NCBI GenBank assembly: GCA_026391805.1
Contig: JAPLDJ010000004.1
Span: 1-45,379 of the forward strand
Source of the DNA: Bacteroidota bacterium
GTDB lineage: Bacteria > Bacteroidota > Bacteroidia > Bacteroidales > FEN-979
Length of the DNA stretch: 45,379 nucleotides
Direction of reading: 5' to 3'
Program-made: the position numbers and the translations under genes
Shown: positions 18,408 to 26,712 of the stretch, in pieces
How the letters are laid out: each line of letters starts with the position of its first letter
Position numbering within the stretch: position 1 is the first letter of the stretch
The notes under the pieces: generated by a model
Database searches by the model: none
Seen by the model: the letters and a program-made list of their open reading frames with translations, nothing else
Told to the model about the DNA's origin: nothing

Positions 18408-19745
18408 ATGAAGCGATTTTCTCTTTTCTTCTTCCTGCTGATTTGTTCTTTATTCCTGTCGGGAATTGTTTCAGGACAAACCACCGTCAAAGGATCTCCC
18501 GTTGCCGATACAGGCATGATCACCTTCCAGGTTGATATGACACAGTGGACGGCACGCGGGTTATTTCATCCGGCTACCGATTCGCTGGATATGACCGGCA
18601 CCATGAATAACTGGACCGGTTCCCCCCTCCTTCAAAAGGTCGATACGACACTTGTATACCAGATCGTCCTTAGATTTAATGTCGCGACAATACAGGAATT
18701 CAGGTTCAGGATCAACCGGGATACAAACAATGCTGAAATCAACAGCCACATGTACCGCATTCCCAACGACACCATCACAATAAAGTACATGTACAATGAT
18801 TATGATACCGGTACGGTTCCGATCACGTTCAAATGCAATATGTACTATCAGATCCGGGCACACCATTTTAATCCCTTGCCTCAGCATGATTACCTTGATG
18901 TCGCCGGCACCTTTGACGGGAACGGCGCCTATGACCTTCTTTATGACCGTTCTGTGCACGACAGCGTTGGTCACGACAGCATTTATCAGCTCACCCTCAA
19001 CCTGCCGAAAAGCCTGATCAGTCCTGTTACCCCCCTCGCATTCAAGTTCCGGATCAACGGTAACTGGAACACTTCGGAATTTATGACCACGGTAGGTTAC
19101 CGGACTTTTTTCCTGCATGATACCACCGGAGGAAACATGAATCTTGTCAACGTCTGGTACGATGACCGGGATCCTTCAATCCCTGCACCGCCGTTCGTTT
19201 ACAATGTCTATATCCAGGGCGACTATTATGCAAAGCAGATCCTTACCGGGGCCTATTCCTATGAGGATTATAACCTGCGGCCGGAAGGCAATTCCCTTTA
19301 CCGATGGTACATTGCTGATTCAATAACACAGGTTAGCCTGGTTCCGATCGGAGATTCCACGATCAATTATGTGATTGATTCGCTGAATACCGGCAAGTAC
19401 ATCGCTTTTGAAGTGACTCCCGTCGCATCAGGAACCGGCGATTCACTCACCGGTATGCCTGTCATGGTCTGGACCGGCAAAATCGGGGGCGTCGGCATCC
19501 ATAACCTGGAACTGAACCGGGTTCGTCTCTTCCCCAACCCGGCCACCAGTGAGCTGACCTTTGAAAACCTGGGCAATACAGAACAAATTGAGATTTACAG
19601 CATATTCGGACAAAAGGTCTCAACCATAAAAACCCGGAACATGAACCGTATCAGCCTGGATGTTTCGTCTCTCAGCAGCGGGATCTACCTTGTAAAATTT
19701 TACAGGACTGACAATAGCTTCACTTCTTCAAAGTTCATCAGGTAA
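18408..19745 (+). CDS. T9SS-secreted protein with two carbohydrate-binding-like modules
   Basis: This 445-residue protein has a signal peptide (to about residue 23, IVSGQ). Two similar beta-sandwich modules follow, at about residues 37-145 and 146-265. Each opens with an F-V/C-M strand, then a LDMTG/LDVAG-T-F/M-N-W turn and an EFRFRIN/AFKFRINGNW strand. This layout recalls starch-binding E-set/CBM modules. A third Ig-like region (about 275-365, YRWYIADS, GKYIAFEVTPVA) and a T9SS sorting domain (RLFPNPATSELTF to the C-terminus) follow. No catalytic motif is visible. From its place next to the T9SS amylase I infer a secreted or surface glucan-binding protein; the CBM family is not identified. 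The frame opens at 18297, but the signal peptide and promoter favour ATG 18408. Confidence 0.75.
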   Translation: MKRFSLFFFLLICSLFLSGIVSGQTTVKGSPVADTGMITFQVDMTQWTARGLFHPATDSLDMTGTMNNWTGSPLLQKVDTTLVYQIVLRFNVATIQEFRFRINRDTNNAEINSHMYRIPNDTITIKYMYNDYDTGTVPITFKCNMYYQIRAHHFNPLPQHDYLDVAGTFDGNGAYDLLYDRSVHDSVGHDSIYQLTLNLPKSLISPVTPLAFKFRINGNWNTSEFMTTVGYRTFFLHDTTGGNMNLVNVWYDDRDPSIPAPPFVYNVYIQGDYYAKQILTGAYSYEDYNLRPEGNSLYRWYIADSITQVSLVPIGDSTINYVIDSLNTGKYIAFEVTPVASGTGDSLTGMPVMVWTGKIGGVGIHNLELNRVRLFPNPATSELTFENLGNTEQIEIYSIFGQKVSTIKTRNMNRISLDVSSLSSGIYLVKFYRTDNSFTSSKFIR

Positions 19746-19763
19746 TAACATTTCAGAAATAAA

Positions 19764-19953
19764 AACTCACTCCCTCAATGAGGTTGACTAAAAAGAAAAA
19801 GTATGCAGAATATTTTCCTTTGTGCGACTTTGTGTGTACTTCGAGTCCTTTGTGGTTCAATCACTTAAAATTTAACCACAAAGGCGACAAAGGTCTTCAC
19901 AAAGGCGAATAAGGACATTTTAGTCAGCCCCAAGTCGAAGGCGGGGGTGAGTT
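19764..19953. mobile_element. MITE-like palindromic element, copy B
   Basis: A 190-bp element has terminal inverted repeats: AACTCAC...GGTTGACTAAAA on the left and TTTTAGTCAGCC...GGGTGAGTT on the right. These are the same ends as at 3701-3880. The core differs: it is made of CTTTGTG/CACAAAG units facing each other. It fills the gap between two convergent genes and could act as a two-way terminator. Mobility is inferred. Confidence 0.65.
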
Positions 19954-19968
19954 TATTTTAATCTCTCT

Positions 19969-22551
19969 TTATGGGAAAAGTTTCCTGAAAAGATATTTTA
20001 TCCCCGGCTGATTTCTCAGTGTTGCAGCCTCCTTATAATATTCCACCCTGAACGATTTCATCCATTTATCCCTTCCTGTATAATCCCTGACAAGGGAAAG
20101 AGGATCCTGCTCCGGCCGGAATGCAAAATCCTTTCTGGCATATTCATTCCCCAGCCACTCCATCGGTTCCTTAACGGATTTCCTCGGGTAATCCTGGATC
20201 CGTAATAATTTCAGGTAACGGAATGCGGACTCAGGATCCTTTTTATCTTCGAAATAAAGAAGTGCCTGGAAGGTAAGTTCACGGATTGACCTGCTCCTGA
20301 TGTAATCGTACATGGGCTGAAGGGTCAGCCCGAAGGGGCTGATCTCATGCGACCGGAAGTAGTCCTCCAGTTCAATGTAACCGGCAATTGCCTCTTTATA
20401 CTTCCCTGCACTGACAAAAACATCGGCCTTTCTCATGATCCGCTGAAATTCCAGCGCTTCCCTGTATTTAAAAGCAGTATCCTTCACACCGGGTAACGGG
20501 ATCACACAATCGCTGTAGAAGTGCGCCACCGAAACGGCTGAATCGGCAAGGGCCGCAGCCAGGATGAAGTCCTTCAGCTGCCGCTCCGTTTCGGCACGCA
20601 ACAGGAAAACCTCCACCGATTCGTTTGCATTCCAGCAGATCCGTTCTTCCACTTTCCTCCGGTACCGGGCCAGTACATCCGACAATTCCCGGGAACTTTC
20701 AACGCCCGTGGTCCGCTGGATAAAGGCGACCGAGTCTGCAAACTGACGGGCCGACTCAAGCCGGTTTGTCCAGATGCGCTCTTCTCCTGCATAAAGCAGG
20801 TGGATCAGGTAATAGGGATAAAAGGCACGGCAAAGCGAATCAAATACGGAATCCGGCGGAAATTGTCCTTCTGTTGAAATCTGCCGCGCAAGAAAGAAAT
20901 TCCGGCCGGCCTCAGGCTTATCCTTTGCTGCCAGGTTTTTCATTCCCTTCTCGATCAGCAATTTGTAGTTGCAGTACATTTTCTTTTCTTCAATGCCTGA
21001 ATTGATCAGGCTCCGGGTGAGTGAATCGAAACCACGCCCCAGTTCGCTGTAACATTCCAGCGCCTGCTGATAAAGACCGTTGGAATAGAGTGTATCGCAC
21101 TGGGATGACTTCTCTGAAACCAGCTCCCTGAAGACCTTTTTAAACAGCGAATCGGATGTCACAAAAGCGGCATGCTCCCTCCGGTAGGTCTGTGCTCTTG
21201 CCAGGTAAGTCTGCGCCATATCGAATTTCCGGTACCGGATGGCTCCGTCGGCAATGCCCATATAGGAATCGTATATGCCGTTTGCTGCTTTCACCATGAC
21301 CTCGCGGTCGGCCGGCGACTCTTTGATATAAGGATTCATCGCGGAAAACCGGCCGGCAAAGGCAAGCAATTCAACGGCATCGGCGAATTGCTGATCCTGC
21401 ATCAGGGTGTCGGCCATATCATGGCATTCCTTGTTGATCTTCCGTGAAACCATTGCCATGATGGTGTCCGCATTTTCACCGGGGAACCATTTCCCTGCAA
21501 TATACTTCATCACTTCCAGGTCATCGCCGAATGCATTGGTCGTAAAATAATGTTCAAGATAATCCTGGTAGATCTTGCTGTTCCGCTCACTCACCAGCAT
21601 CGACCAGCGGATGTAACGGCGGATCCCGGAAAGGAATTCATCCGACAACTGATCCAAGGGAAACGGGAGAGCCGGAACCAGCGATCCTTTCAGGTTCTCT
21701 TTAAACGTCATTGAGGCGCTGTTGGCATGGTAGGAAAGCTTATCGTACTTTTCCAGGAATCCAAGCGGATCGAGTGAATCCAGCACAAGCCGCTGCTGAA
21801 ACTTCTTGCCGTCAAGGATGGCAAGCATCTTATTCATCTCCTCCAGCATGACGAAACAGAAGGGATAACGGTCGATGTTCCCGAGGTCCAGCTCCCTGAA
21901 TTTCACCTGGAGCGTATCAAGAACGGCGTCAGCCGCCCAATAATCATTGATCAGCCGGATCCGGTCACGAAAGGGAGTGAGGGTTTCCTTATCATAATAG
22001 AATTGAAGGTTTTCGGTCAGAACCGTGTCAGATCCGGGGAAAAAAGCCGGGATGGCCCTGCGGAGGATGATGCTGTCGTTCCAGGTGCATTTCAGGTTAT
22101 GGATATCGAAGATGAAAAACGATGCAGCACTGTCTTTTCCCTCGATCCGTAGGGTAAAATCGACCCTGTCCGGAACCAGCACATCCCTTACCGGGAATTT
22201 CCGGAAATATACATTGCCTTTCACCCGGGGTTTGCTGAACGAGATCTCCACGATGGGATCCGATCCTTTCGTAGAAGAGATCCTGATCTGCATCTTCGCA
22301 ATAACATCAAAGTGAATTTTCCGCGGATGCTTCACCTCATCAGCTGCAATCTCCCGGATCATTTCATCAGATACCACAGATCCGTTCGTTCCGTTCCCGG
22401 CGTAACCGATACGGCAGGATACCAGCATGGGTTGCGACCAGATATTTTCCTGGCCAAGGAGATGACCGGAAAGGAACAGGAAAATAATGCAAAGGAATGC
22501 CGTTTGGATTCGGATCAAGATCGGGTAGTTTTGTGCAGGCCAAAAGTACAT
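19969..22551 (-). CDS. Large secreted protein of unknown function
   Basis: I do not recognise a family. The protein (860 aa) has a signal peptide, with hydrophobic core FLCIIFLFLSG and end near LLGQE. An N-terminal beta-rich part follows (to about residue 160), and the rest is long, mostly helical and charged, with repeat-like helical pairs (YRKFDMAQTYLARAQTY, YKEAIAGYIELEDYF) that suggest TPR-like or solenoid structure. It is likely periplasmic or surface-exposed. An exact -7 box (TACTTTTG) overlaps codons 2-4 of the ATG 22551 reading, so the true start may be TTG at 22518. That start would give a cleaner signal peptide beginning MIRIQTAFLC. It is divergent from the TPR gene, with which it may work (inference). 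Confidence 0.7.
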   Translation of the reverse strand: MYFWPAQNYPILIRIQTAFLCIIFLFLSGHLLGQENIWSQPMLVSCRIGYAGNGTNGSVVSDEMIREIAADEVKHPRKIHFDVIAKMQIRISSTKGSDPIVEISFSKPRVKGNVYFRKFPVRDVLVPDRVDFTLRIEGKDSAASFFIFDIHNLKCTWNDSIILRRAIPAFFPGSDTVLTENLQFYYDKETLTPFRDRIRLINDYWAADAVLDTLQVKFRELDLGNIDRYPFCFVMLEEMNKMLAILDGKKFQQRLVLDSLDPLGFLEKYDKLSYHANSASMTFKENLKGSLVPALPFPLDQLSDEFLSGIRRYIRWSMLVSERNSKIYQDYLEHYFTTNAFGDDLEVMKYIAGKWFPGENADTIMAMVSRKINKECHDMADTLMQDQQFADAVELLAFAGRFSAMNPYIKESPADREVMVKAANGIYDSYMGIADGAIRYRKFDMAQTYLARAQTYRREHAAFVTSDSLFKKVFRELVSEKSSQCDTLYSNGLYQQALECYSELGRGFDSLTRSLINSGIEEKKMYCNYKLLIEKGMKNLAAKDKPEAGRNFFLARQISTEGQFPPDSVFDSLCRAFYPYYLIHLLYAGEERIWTNRLESARQFADSVAFIQRTTGVESSRELSDVLARYRRKVEERICWNANESVEVFLLRAETERQLKDFILAAALADSAVSVAHFYSDCVIPLPGVKDTAFKYREALEFQRIMRKADVFVSAGKYKEAIAGYIELEDYFRSHEISPFGLTLQPMYDYIRSRSIRELTFQALLYFEDKKDPESAFRYLKLLRIQDYPRKSVKEPMEWLGNEYARKDFAFRPEQDPLSLVRDYTGRDKWMKSFRVEYYKEAATLRNQPGIKYLFRKLFP
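22541..22548 (-). promoter_or_regulatory. Candidate -7 box overlapping the annotated start
   Basis: The minus strand reads TACTTTTG immediately after the ATG at 22551. If used, transcription would begin near 22534, downstream of that ATG, and translation would have to start at TTG 22518. No -33 box seen. Confidence 0.35.
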
Positions 22552-22593
22552 ATTTAGGAAAGACGGGAAGATGGAATGTTGATTTTTTGGATG

Positions 22594-22609
22594 AGGTGCC
22601 CGGGCACCT
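22594..22609. promoter_or_regulatory. 16-bp perfect palindrome between divergent genes
   Basis: AGGTGCCCGGGCACCT is fully self-complementary and GC-rich in an AT-rich gap. A second small palindrome (CATAC-TTG-GTATG, 22628-22640) lies 18 bp further on. Placement between divergent starts suggests an operator, but no regulator gene is nearby. Confidence 0.4.
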
Positions 22610-22710
22610 GCAAATCTGTCATGCAGCCATACTTGGTATGCAATTTGAGCAATCCTGAAACCTGTCAGAAAAAATGATCCGGGAACAGGAAGAATATTAA
22701 TTTTACATTC

Positions 22711-24927
22711 ATGGAGAGATCAGAAGTTGAAAGAAGGTACAACCAGGTTTGCGATGATGTTTATCACAACCGCATCAAGGCGGCGCTTGACCGCGTCGGG
22801 GCGCTGATCCGGAATACGAATCAGTCAAATGATTTTTATGAACTGGAAAACGTCACCGAAAATTACCAGAACCTGCTGAAATATGCCTACGAAGGATACA
22901 AGGACCCGGACCGGAAGGAAATTTTAAAGAAGATTGCAGCTTCGGTTCTCTCACTGGCGGATGATGTCAGATTTTCTCTTTCGGAGAAAGAATACCCGGA
23001 ACGAAACCTTGAACGGAGGCTGATGGCACAATCGGCAGGCGATGATCCGCAGGCATTATCGGACCGGCTGGAGGAATTGCTGTCGGAAAAGGTCCTTCAT
23101 CACATGCTGGAAGAAACCGGCACAACTCCTTATGGAACCAATCCTGTCGACAGCCTTTTCCGTTTGATCTGGCTTTCCCGCAAGATCAAGGACACCGCTG
23201 CTGAAAAAATACGAAAGGTGGCTCAATCCGCCGATTTTGAAGTCCATGAGAAATGCCTTGTGGTTTCCGCACTGACGATCAGTCTCCTGGATTTCTTCGA
23301 TGCACAGAAAATTTTGCTCCTGATGGAATTTGTGAGGGAGAACGAAAAGGAAGTCTACCAGCGCGCCCTTACGGGATTGGTGCTCGGGCTGATCTGGTAC
23401 GACCGCAGGATTATGTTTTACCCCGAGATCATGGTCCGGCTGGATGAACTAAGCCAGGATGAAGGAATCCAGCGCGATATGGAAGCCCTCCTGCTGCAAC
23501 TCCTGATGGCGCGGGAAACAGAAACGATCGTGAAAGCATTTGAGGAAGAAGTCCTTCCGGAGATGAAGAAAATGGCGCCGAAATTCGAGGACAAGCTTGA
23601 ACTGGAAAATATTTTCGGTGAGGAAGATCTGGAAGGGAAAAACCCCGACTGGAAGGAGATGATCGATGAGGTCCCGGGTCTTTTTGAACGGATCGAGAAG
23701 TTCACTAAAATGCAGATGGAAGGCGGGGATGTCTTCCTTAGCACTTTTTCCCAGCTTAAGCGGTTCGATTTCTTCACACGGATGAGCAACTGGTTCATCC
23801 CGTTCTATGCGGATCACCCGGAACTTAAAAGCATGGACACCGACGAGGGACAGATCTTTGCCCGCCTGCTCGAGGGACTTGGAAGGGCATTTTACCTCTG
23901 CAATTCCGATAAGTATTCCTTTGCCCTGAATTTTAATGCAGTCCCGCAACAACAGCGTTCGATGATCATGACCTATTTTGAGGCTGAACTGGAGCAGATG
24001 AAAGAGATGGCGTCGGAAGAGGAGATCCTGGACCCGGCAGCGGCCTCCAACTCGGTTTTCATCCAGTACATCCAGGATCTTTACAGGTTCTTCAAACTCT
24101 ATCCGTTCCACAACGAGTTCAACGACATCTTCCAGAAGAAGATCCGTTTCAGCGAACTCTATTTCTACAGGAACTTCTTTGAACGGGAAAATTTCACTGC
24201 ACGGCTCGCCGCTTTCTACCTCGACAAGGAACATTACCCTGAAGCCATTGATCTGTATGGTTACCTGCTGGAGAAAGACGGGCCGAACAGCGACTATTTT
24301 GAAAAGATCGGTTACTCGTACCAGAAGATGAAGCGGTATGCGAATGCCATCGAGTACTACCGGAAAGCGGAATTGTTCGACAGCAACCGCCTCTGGATCC
24401 TGAAGAAGCTTGGCTGGTGTTCCCTCAAGATCCGGGATTATGCCAACGCCCTGAAATATTTTGAAGGTGCGGCGCTGCTCCAGCCCGATGACCTCGGCAT
24501 TCAGGCCAGGATCGGCCATTGTCAGCTGAGCCTGAAAAACTTCGGTGATGCCCTCAGCAGCTATTCAAAGGTCATATATTACCAGCCGGATAATCTGAAT
24601 GTGCTCCGGCCTGTTGCCTATTGCCAGTTTGTTTTGGGGAAACTTGATGCCGCCGAGGAATCCTGCAATGAGGTGCTCTCAAGATCGGACGCTCCCTCCC
24701 CGTTCGACCTGATGAACCTCGGGCATGTCATGCTCTGCAGGGGAAAACGGAAAGAAGCGCTGGAGGCTTATAAAAAAAGCAAATCAACAGTGACGGACGA
24801 AAAACTCTTCTCCACCGAGGCCTTCCAGTCTGCCTTTGAACAGGACATCCCGCACCTCATAAAGAACGGAGTCCCTGAAGAAGAGTTGCCACTCATCCTC
24901 GACTACCTGCTGATTCAAACAGAGTAG
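22711..24927 (+). CDS. Cytoplasmic tetratricopeptide-repeat protein
   Basis: The 738-residue protein has no signal peptide. The first ~490 residues are helical and acidic, with no recognised domain. From about residue 495 to 690 there are at least five TPR units (YPEAIDLYGYLLEKDGPN, YANAIEYYRKAELFDSN, YANALKYFEGAALLQPDD, FGDALSSYSKVIYYQPDN, LDAAEESCNEVL). TPRs mediate protein-protein contacts, so a scaffold role is likely, but partners are unknown. The gene is divergent from the large secreted protein. The ATG at 22711 is preceded by an A/T-rich stretch without a clear SD, normal for this phylum. Confidence 0.8.
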   Translation: MERSEVERRYNQVCDDVYHNRIKAALDRVGALIRNTNQSNDFYELENVTENYQNLLKYAYEGYKDPDRKEILKKIAASVLSLADDVRFSLSEKEYPERNLERRLMAQSAGDDPQALSDRLEELLSEKVLHHMLEETGTTPYGTNPVDSLFRLIWLSRKIKDTAAEKIRKVAQSADFEVHEKCLVVSALTISLLDFFDAQKILLLMEFVRENEKEVYQRALTGLVLGLIWYDRRIMFYPEIMVRLDELSQDEGIQRDMEALLLQLLMARETETIVKAFEEEVLPEMKKMAPKFEDKLELENIFGEEDLEGKNPDWKEMIDEVPGLFERIEKFTKMQMEGGDVFLSTFSQLKRFDFFTRMSNWFIPFYADHPELKSMDTDEGQIFARLLEGLGRAFYLCNSDKYSFALNFNAVPQQQRSMIMTYFEAELEQMKEMASEEEILDPAAASNSVFIQYIQDLYRFFKLYPFHNEFNDIFQKKIRFSELYFYRNFFERENFTARLAAFYLDKEHYPEAIDLYGYLLEKDGPNSDYFEKIGYSYQKMKRYANAIEYYRKAELFDSNRLWILKKLGWCSLKIRDYANALKYFEGAALLQPDDLGIQARIGHCQLSLKNFGDALSSYSKVIYYQPDNLNVLRPVAYCQFVLGKLDAAEESCNEVLSRSDAPSPFDLMNLGHVMLCRGKRKEALEAYKKSKSTVTDEKLFSTEAFQSAFEQDIPHLIKNGVPEEELPLILDYLLIQTE

Positions 24928-25001
24928 TAGTTTGTTTGCGCTTGGCGCTATTTCCTAATAGCCATTTGCTCGTTCTTCGTCCTTCTACCTTTCATTCTTA
25001 C

Positions 25002-25038
25002 TTTGTTCACCGTACTTCGTGCTTTTCAACTATTTTTG
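25002..25038 (+). promoter_or_regulatory. Possible promoter of the small secreted protein gene
   Basis: TTTG at 25002 and TATTTTTG at 25031-25038 match both promoter boxes, but the 25-nt spacer is longer than the usual 19-21. The -7 box lies inside the longer frame opening at 25019, which favours the ATG at 25061. Confidence 0.3.
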
Positions 25039-25060
25039 TATAACCTTAAATCCAGACATT

Positions 25061-25492
25061 ATGAAAACCTTAGTCAGAATTTCAATGGTTGCCGCGATGG
25101 TGATCATTCTCAGCAGCATGTCGCTCGCCCAGGGTTCAGGATGGAGGATCCTCCTGAACAATGACCAAAAGGCGTTCGACATTTCCATCCAGAACAATGA
25201 AATGACATTTTACTTTAATGCAAAGACCGATACGCTCACTTTTTCCCAGATGAGTCAAAAACCCATTAAAGACAGCTACACGGTTGAGGTCATTTTGAAA
25301 AACAACAATAAAGTGATCTTCACCACCACCAAGGACAATATGAATACGGACAAAACAAAAATCACCCTCTGTTTAAGTGACGTTTATACCGCAGCAATAA
25401 AGCAGAAACTGCCTTCCAAACCTAAGTATGTCATCAATATTAAAGAGAAAAATAATGTCAGGGAAAAGCTGATTTTTGCATTCAAGGAATAG
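25061..25492 (+). CDS. Small secreted protein of unknown function
   Basis: A 143-residue protein with a clear signal peptide (MSLAQ cleavage near residue 25). The mature part is ~118 residues, rich in Lys, Thr and Asn, and predicted as alternating beta strands (SYTVEVILKNNNKVIFTTTK). No family recognised. It stands alone between the TPR gene and the SDR gene. I chose ATG 25061 because the upstream frame extension (from 25019) would put 14 residues before the signal peptide and overlaps a promoter-like box. Confidence 0.65.
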   Translation: MKTLVRISMVAAMVIILSSMSLAQGSGWRILLNNDQKAFDISIQNNEMTFYFNAKTDTLTFSQMSQKPIKDSYTVEVILKNNNKVIFTTTKDNMNTDKTKITLCLSDVYTAAIKQKLPSKPKYVINIKEKNNVREKLIFAFKE

Positions 25493-25556
25493 AATATCAA
25501 ACCCTGAGGGACCGGGTTAACAACCTGAACCAAGCCTTCACGAAATTTCAGAAAGA

Positions 25557-26483
25557 ATGAAACATACGATTCTGGGAGCCGGCGGTTCGATCGGGAATCC
25601 GCTCGCCCATAAATTACTGGAAAGCGGCCAGGATGTAAGACTGGTTTCGCGCAGCGGCTTTACAATGCCCGGAGCAGAATCCGTGAAAGCCGATATCACT
25701 TCCTACCAGGAAACACTGGAAAGCATCAGGCAGTCGGATATTGTTCAACTATGCGCCGGGCTTTCTTATGAAACGAAGGTCTGGCAGGAGATGTGGCCAA
25801 AGATCATGCGGAACACAATTGATGCCTGCAAAAGCGTTGGCGCGAAACTGATCTTTTTCGACAATGTTTATATGTATGGCAGGGTCGATGGAAAGATGAC
25901 CGAAACGACACCTTACAATCCCTGCAGCAAAAAAGGCGAGATCCGTGCCGGGATTGCCAGGATGCTTGAAGATGAAATGGAAAAGAAGAGCATTCAGGCG
26001 ATCATTGCCAGAGCTGCCGATCTTTATGGTCCATATGCTACAAAAACGAGTGTGCTGTTTATCATGGTCATCGATAAATTAATGAAGGGCAAAGGTGCCC
26101 AGTGGATGGTGAATGCCGGTCTGCCACATTCCTACACGTATACCATGGACTGCGCGAATGCCATGGTTCTCCTGGCCAACAGCAATGATGCGTTCAACCA
26201 GGTATGGCATATGCCGACCCATGCCCCTGCAATTGATGGAAAAACATTTACAGAGCTGGTGGCAAAGGAGCTGGGAGTCCCGGCAAAATATTCTGTTTTG
26301 CCGAAATTCATGGTGAAACTGGTGGGATTAGTTGATAAAACGGTTTCGGAAATCTATGAGATGCTCTATCAGGTAGAATATGAGTATCATTTTGATTCTT
26401 CAAAGTTTGACACTCATTTCAATTATCATCCCAGATCTTATGAAGATGGGATAAAGGAGACCATTGATTTTTTAAAGAAGTAA
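25557..26483 (+). CDS. Atypical extended SDR (NAD(P)-dependent epimerase-like)
   Basis: An N-terminal Rossmann fold with GAGGSIG (residues 6-12) binds NAD(P). The body resembles NAD-dependent epimerase/dehydratase proteins (FFDNVYMYGRVDG, ARAADLYGP, HSYTYTMDCANAM). The usual catalytic YxxxK pair is not obvious: the corresponding segment reads NPCSKKG. It may therefore be an atypical SDR that uses other residues or only binds a nucleotide. 308 residues, cytoplasmic. The substrate cannot be told from sequence. It starts 64 nt after the small secreted protein gene and precedes a small membrane protein by 34 nt. Confidence 0.8.
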   Translation: MKHTILGAGGSIGNPLAHKLLESGQDVRLVSRSGFTMPGAESVKADITSYQETLESIRQSDIVQLCAGLSYETKVWQEMWPKIMRNTIDACKSVGAKLIFFDNVYMYGRVDGKMTETTPYNPCSKKGEIRAGIARMLEDEMEKKSIQAIIARAADLYGPYATKTSVLFIMVIDKLMKGKGAQWMVNAGLPHSYTYTMDCANAMVLLANSNDAFNQVWHMPTHAPAIDGKTFTELVAKELGVPAKYSVLPKFMVKLVGLVDKTVSEIYEMLYQVEYEYHFDSSKFDTHFNYHPRSYEDGIKETIDFLKK

Positions 26484-26517
26484 CTGAATTTCTCAACAAC
26501 AATTAAAAAGGTCATCC

Positions 26518-26712
26518 ATGAATCGTGATAAAAAGAGCCTGATCGCCGGTTACATCATGGCCATCTGCGGATTTATCTGTATTCTCATTACGGCACTGAA
26601 TTATCTCTTTAGATGGAAAATGGGAATACCTCCTGCTGCCCTCGGAATTGTTTTCCTTGGCGTCGGAATGGTCTGGATAAAAAGATCAAGAGAAAGATTA
26701 AAAAAACCATGA
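26518..26712 (+). CDS. Small two-helix membrane protein
   Basis: 64 residues with two hydrophobic helices (IAGYIMAICGFICILITALNY and PAALGIVFLGVGMVWI) and a basic C-terminus. Unrecognised family. Its stop codon overlaps the start of the next gene as ATGA (26709-26712), so the two are probably translationally coupled. Confidence 0.65.
   Translation: MNRDKKSLIAGYIMAICGFICILITALNYLFRWKMGIPPAALGIVFLGVGMVWIKRSRERLKKP

Noticed and set aside
23449-24519. 356-codon open frame opposite the TPR gene
   Set aside because: Antisense to well-formed TPR repeats; composition reflects the complementary strand of Glu/Leu-rich coding DNA.
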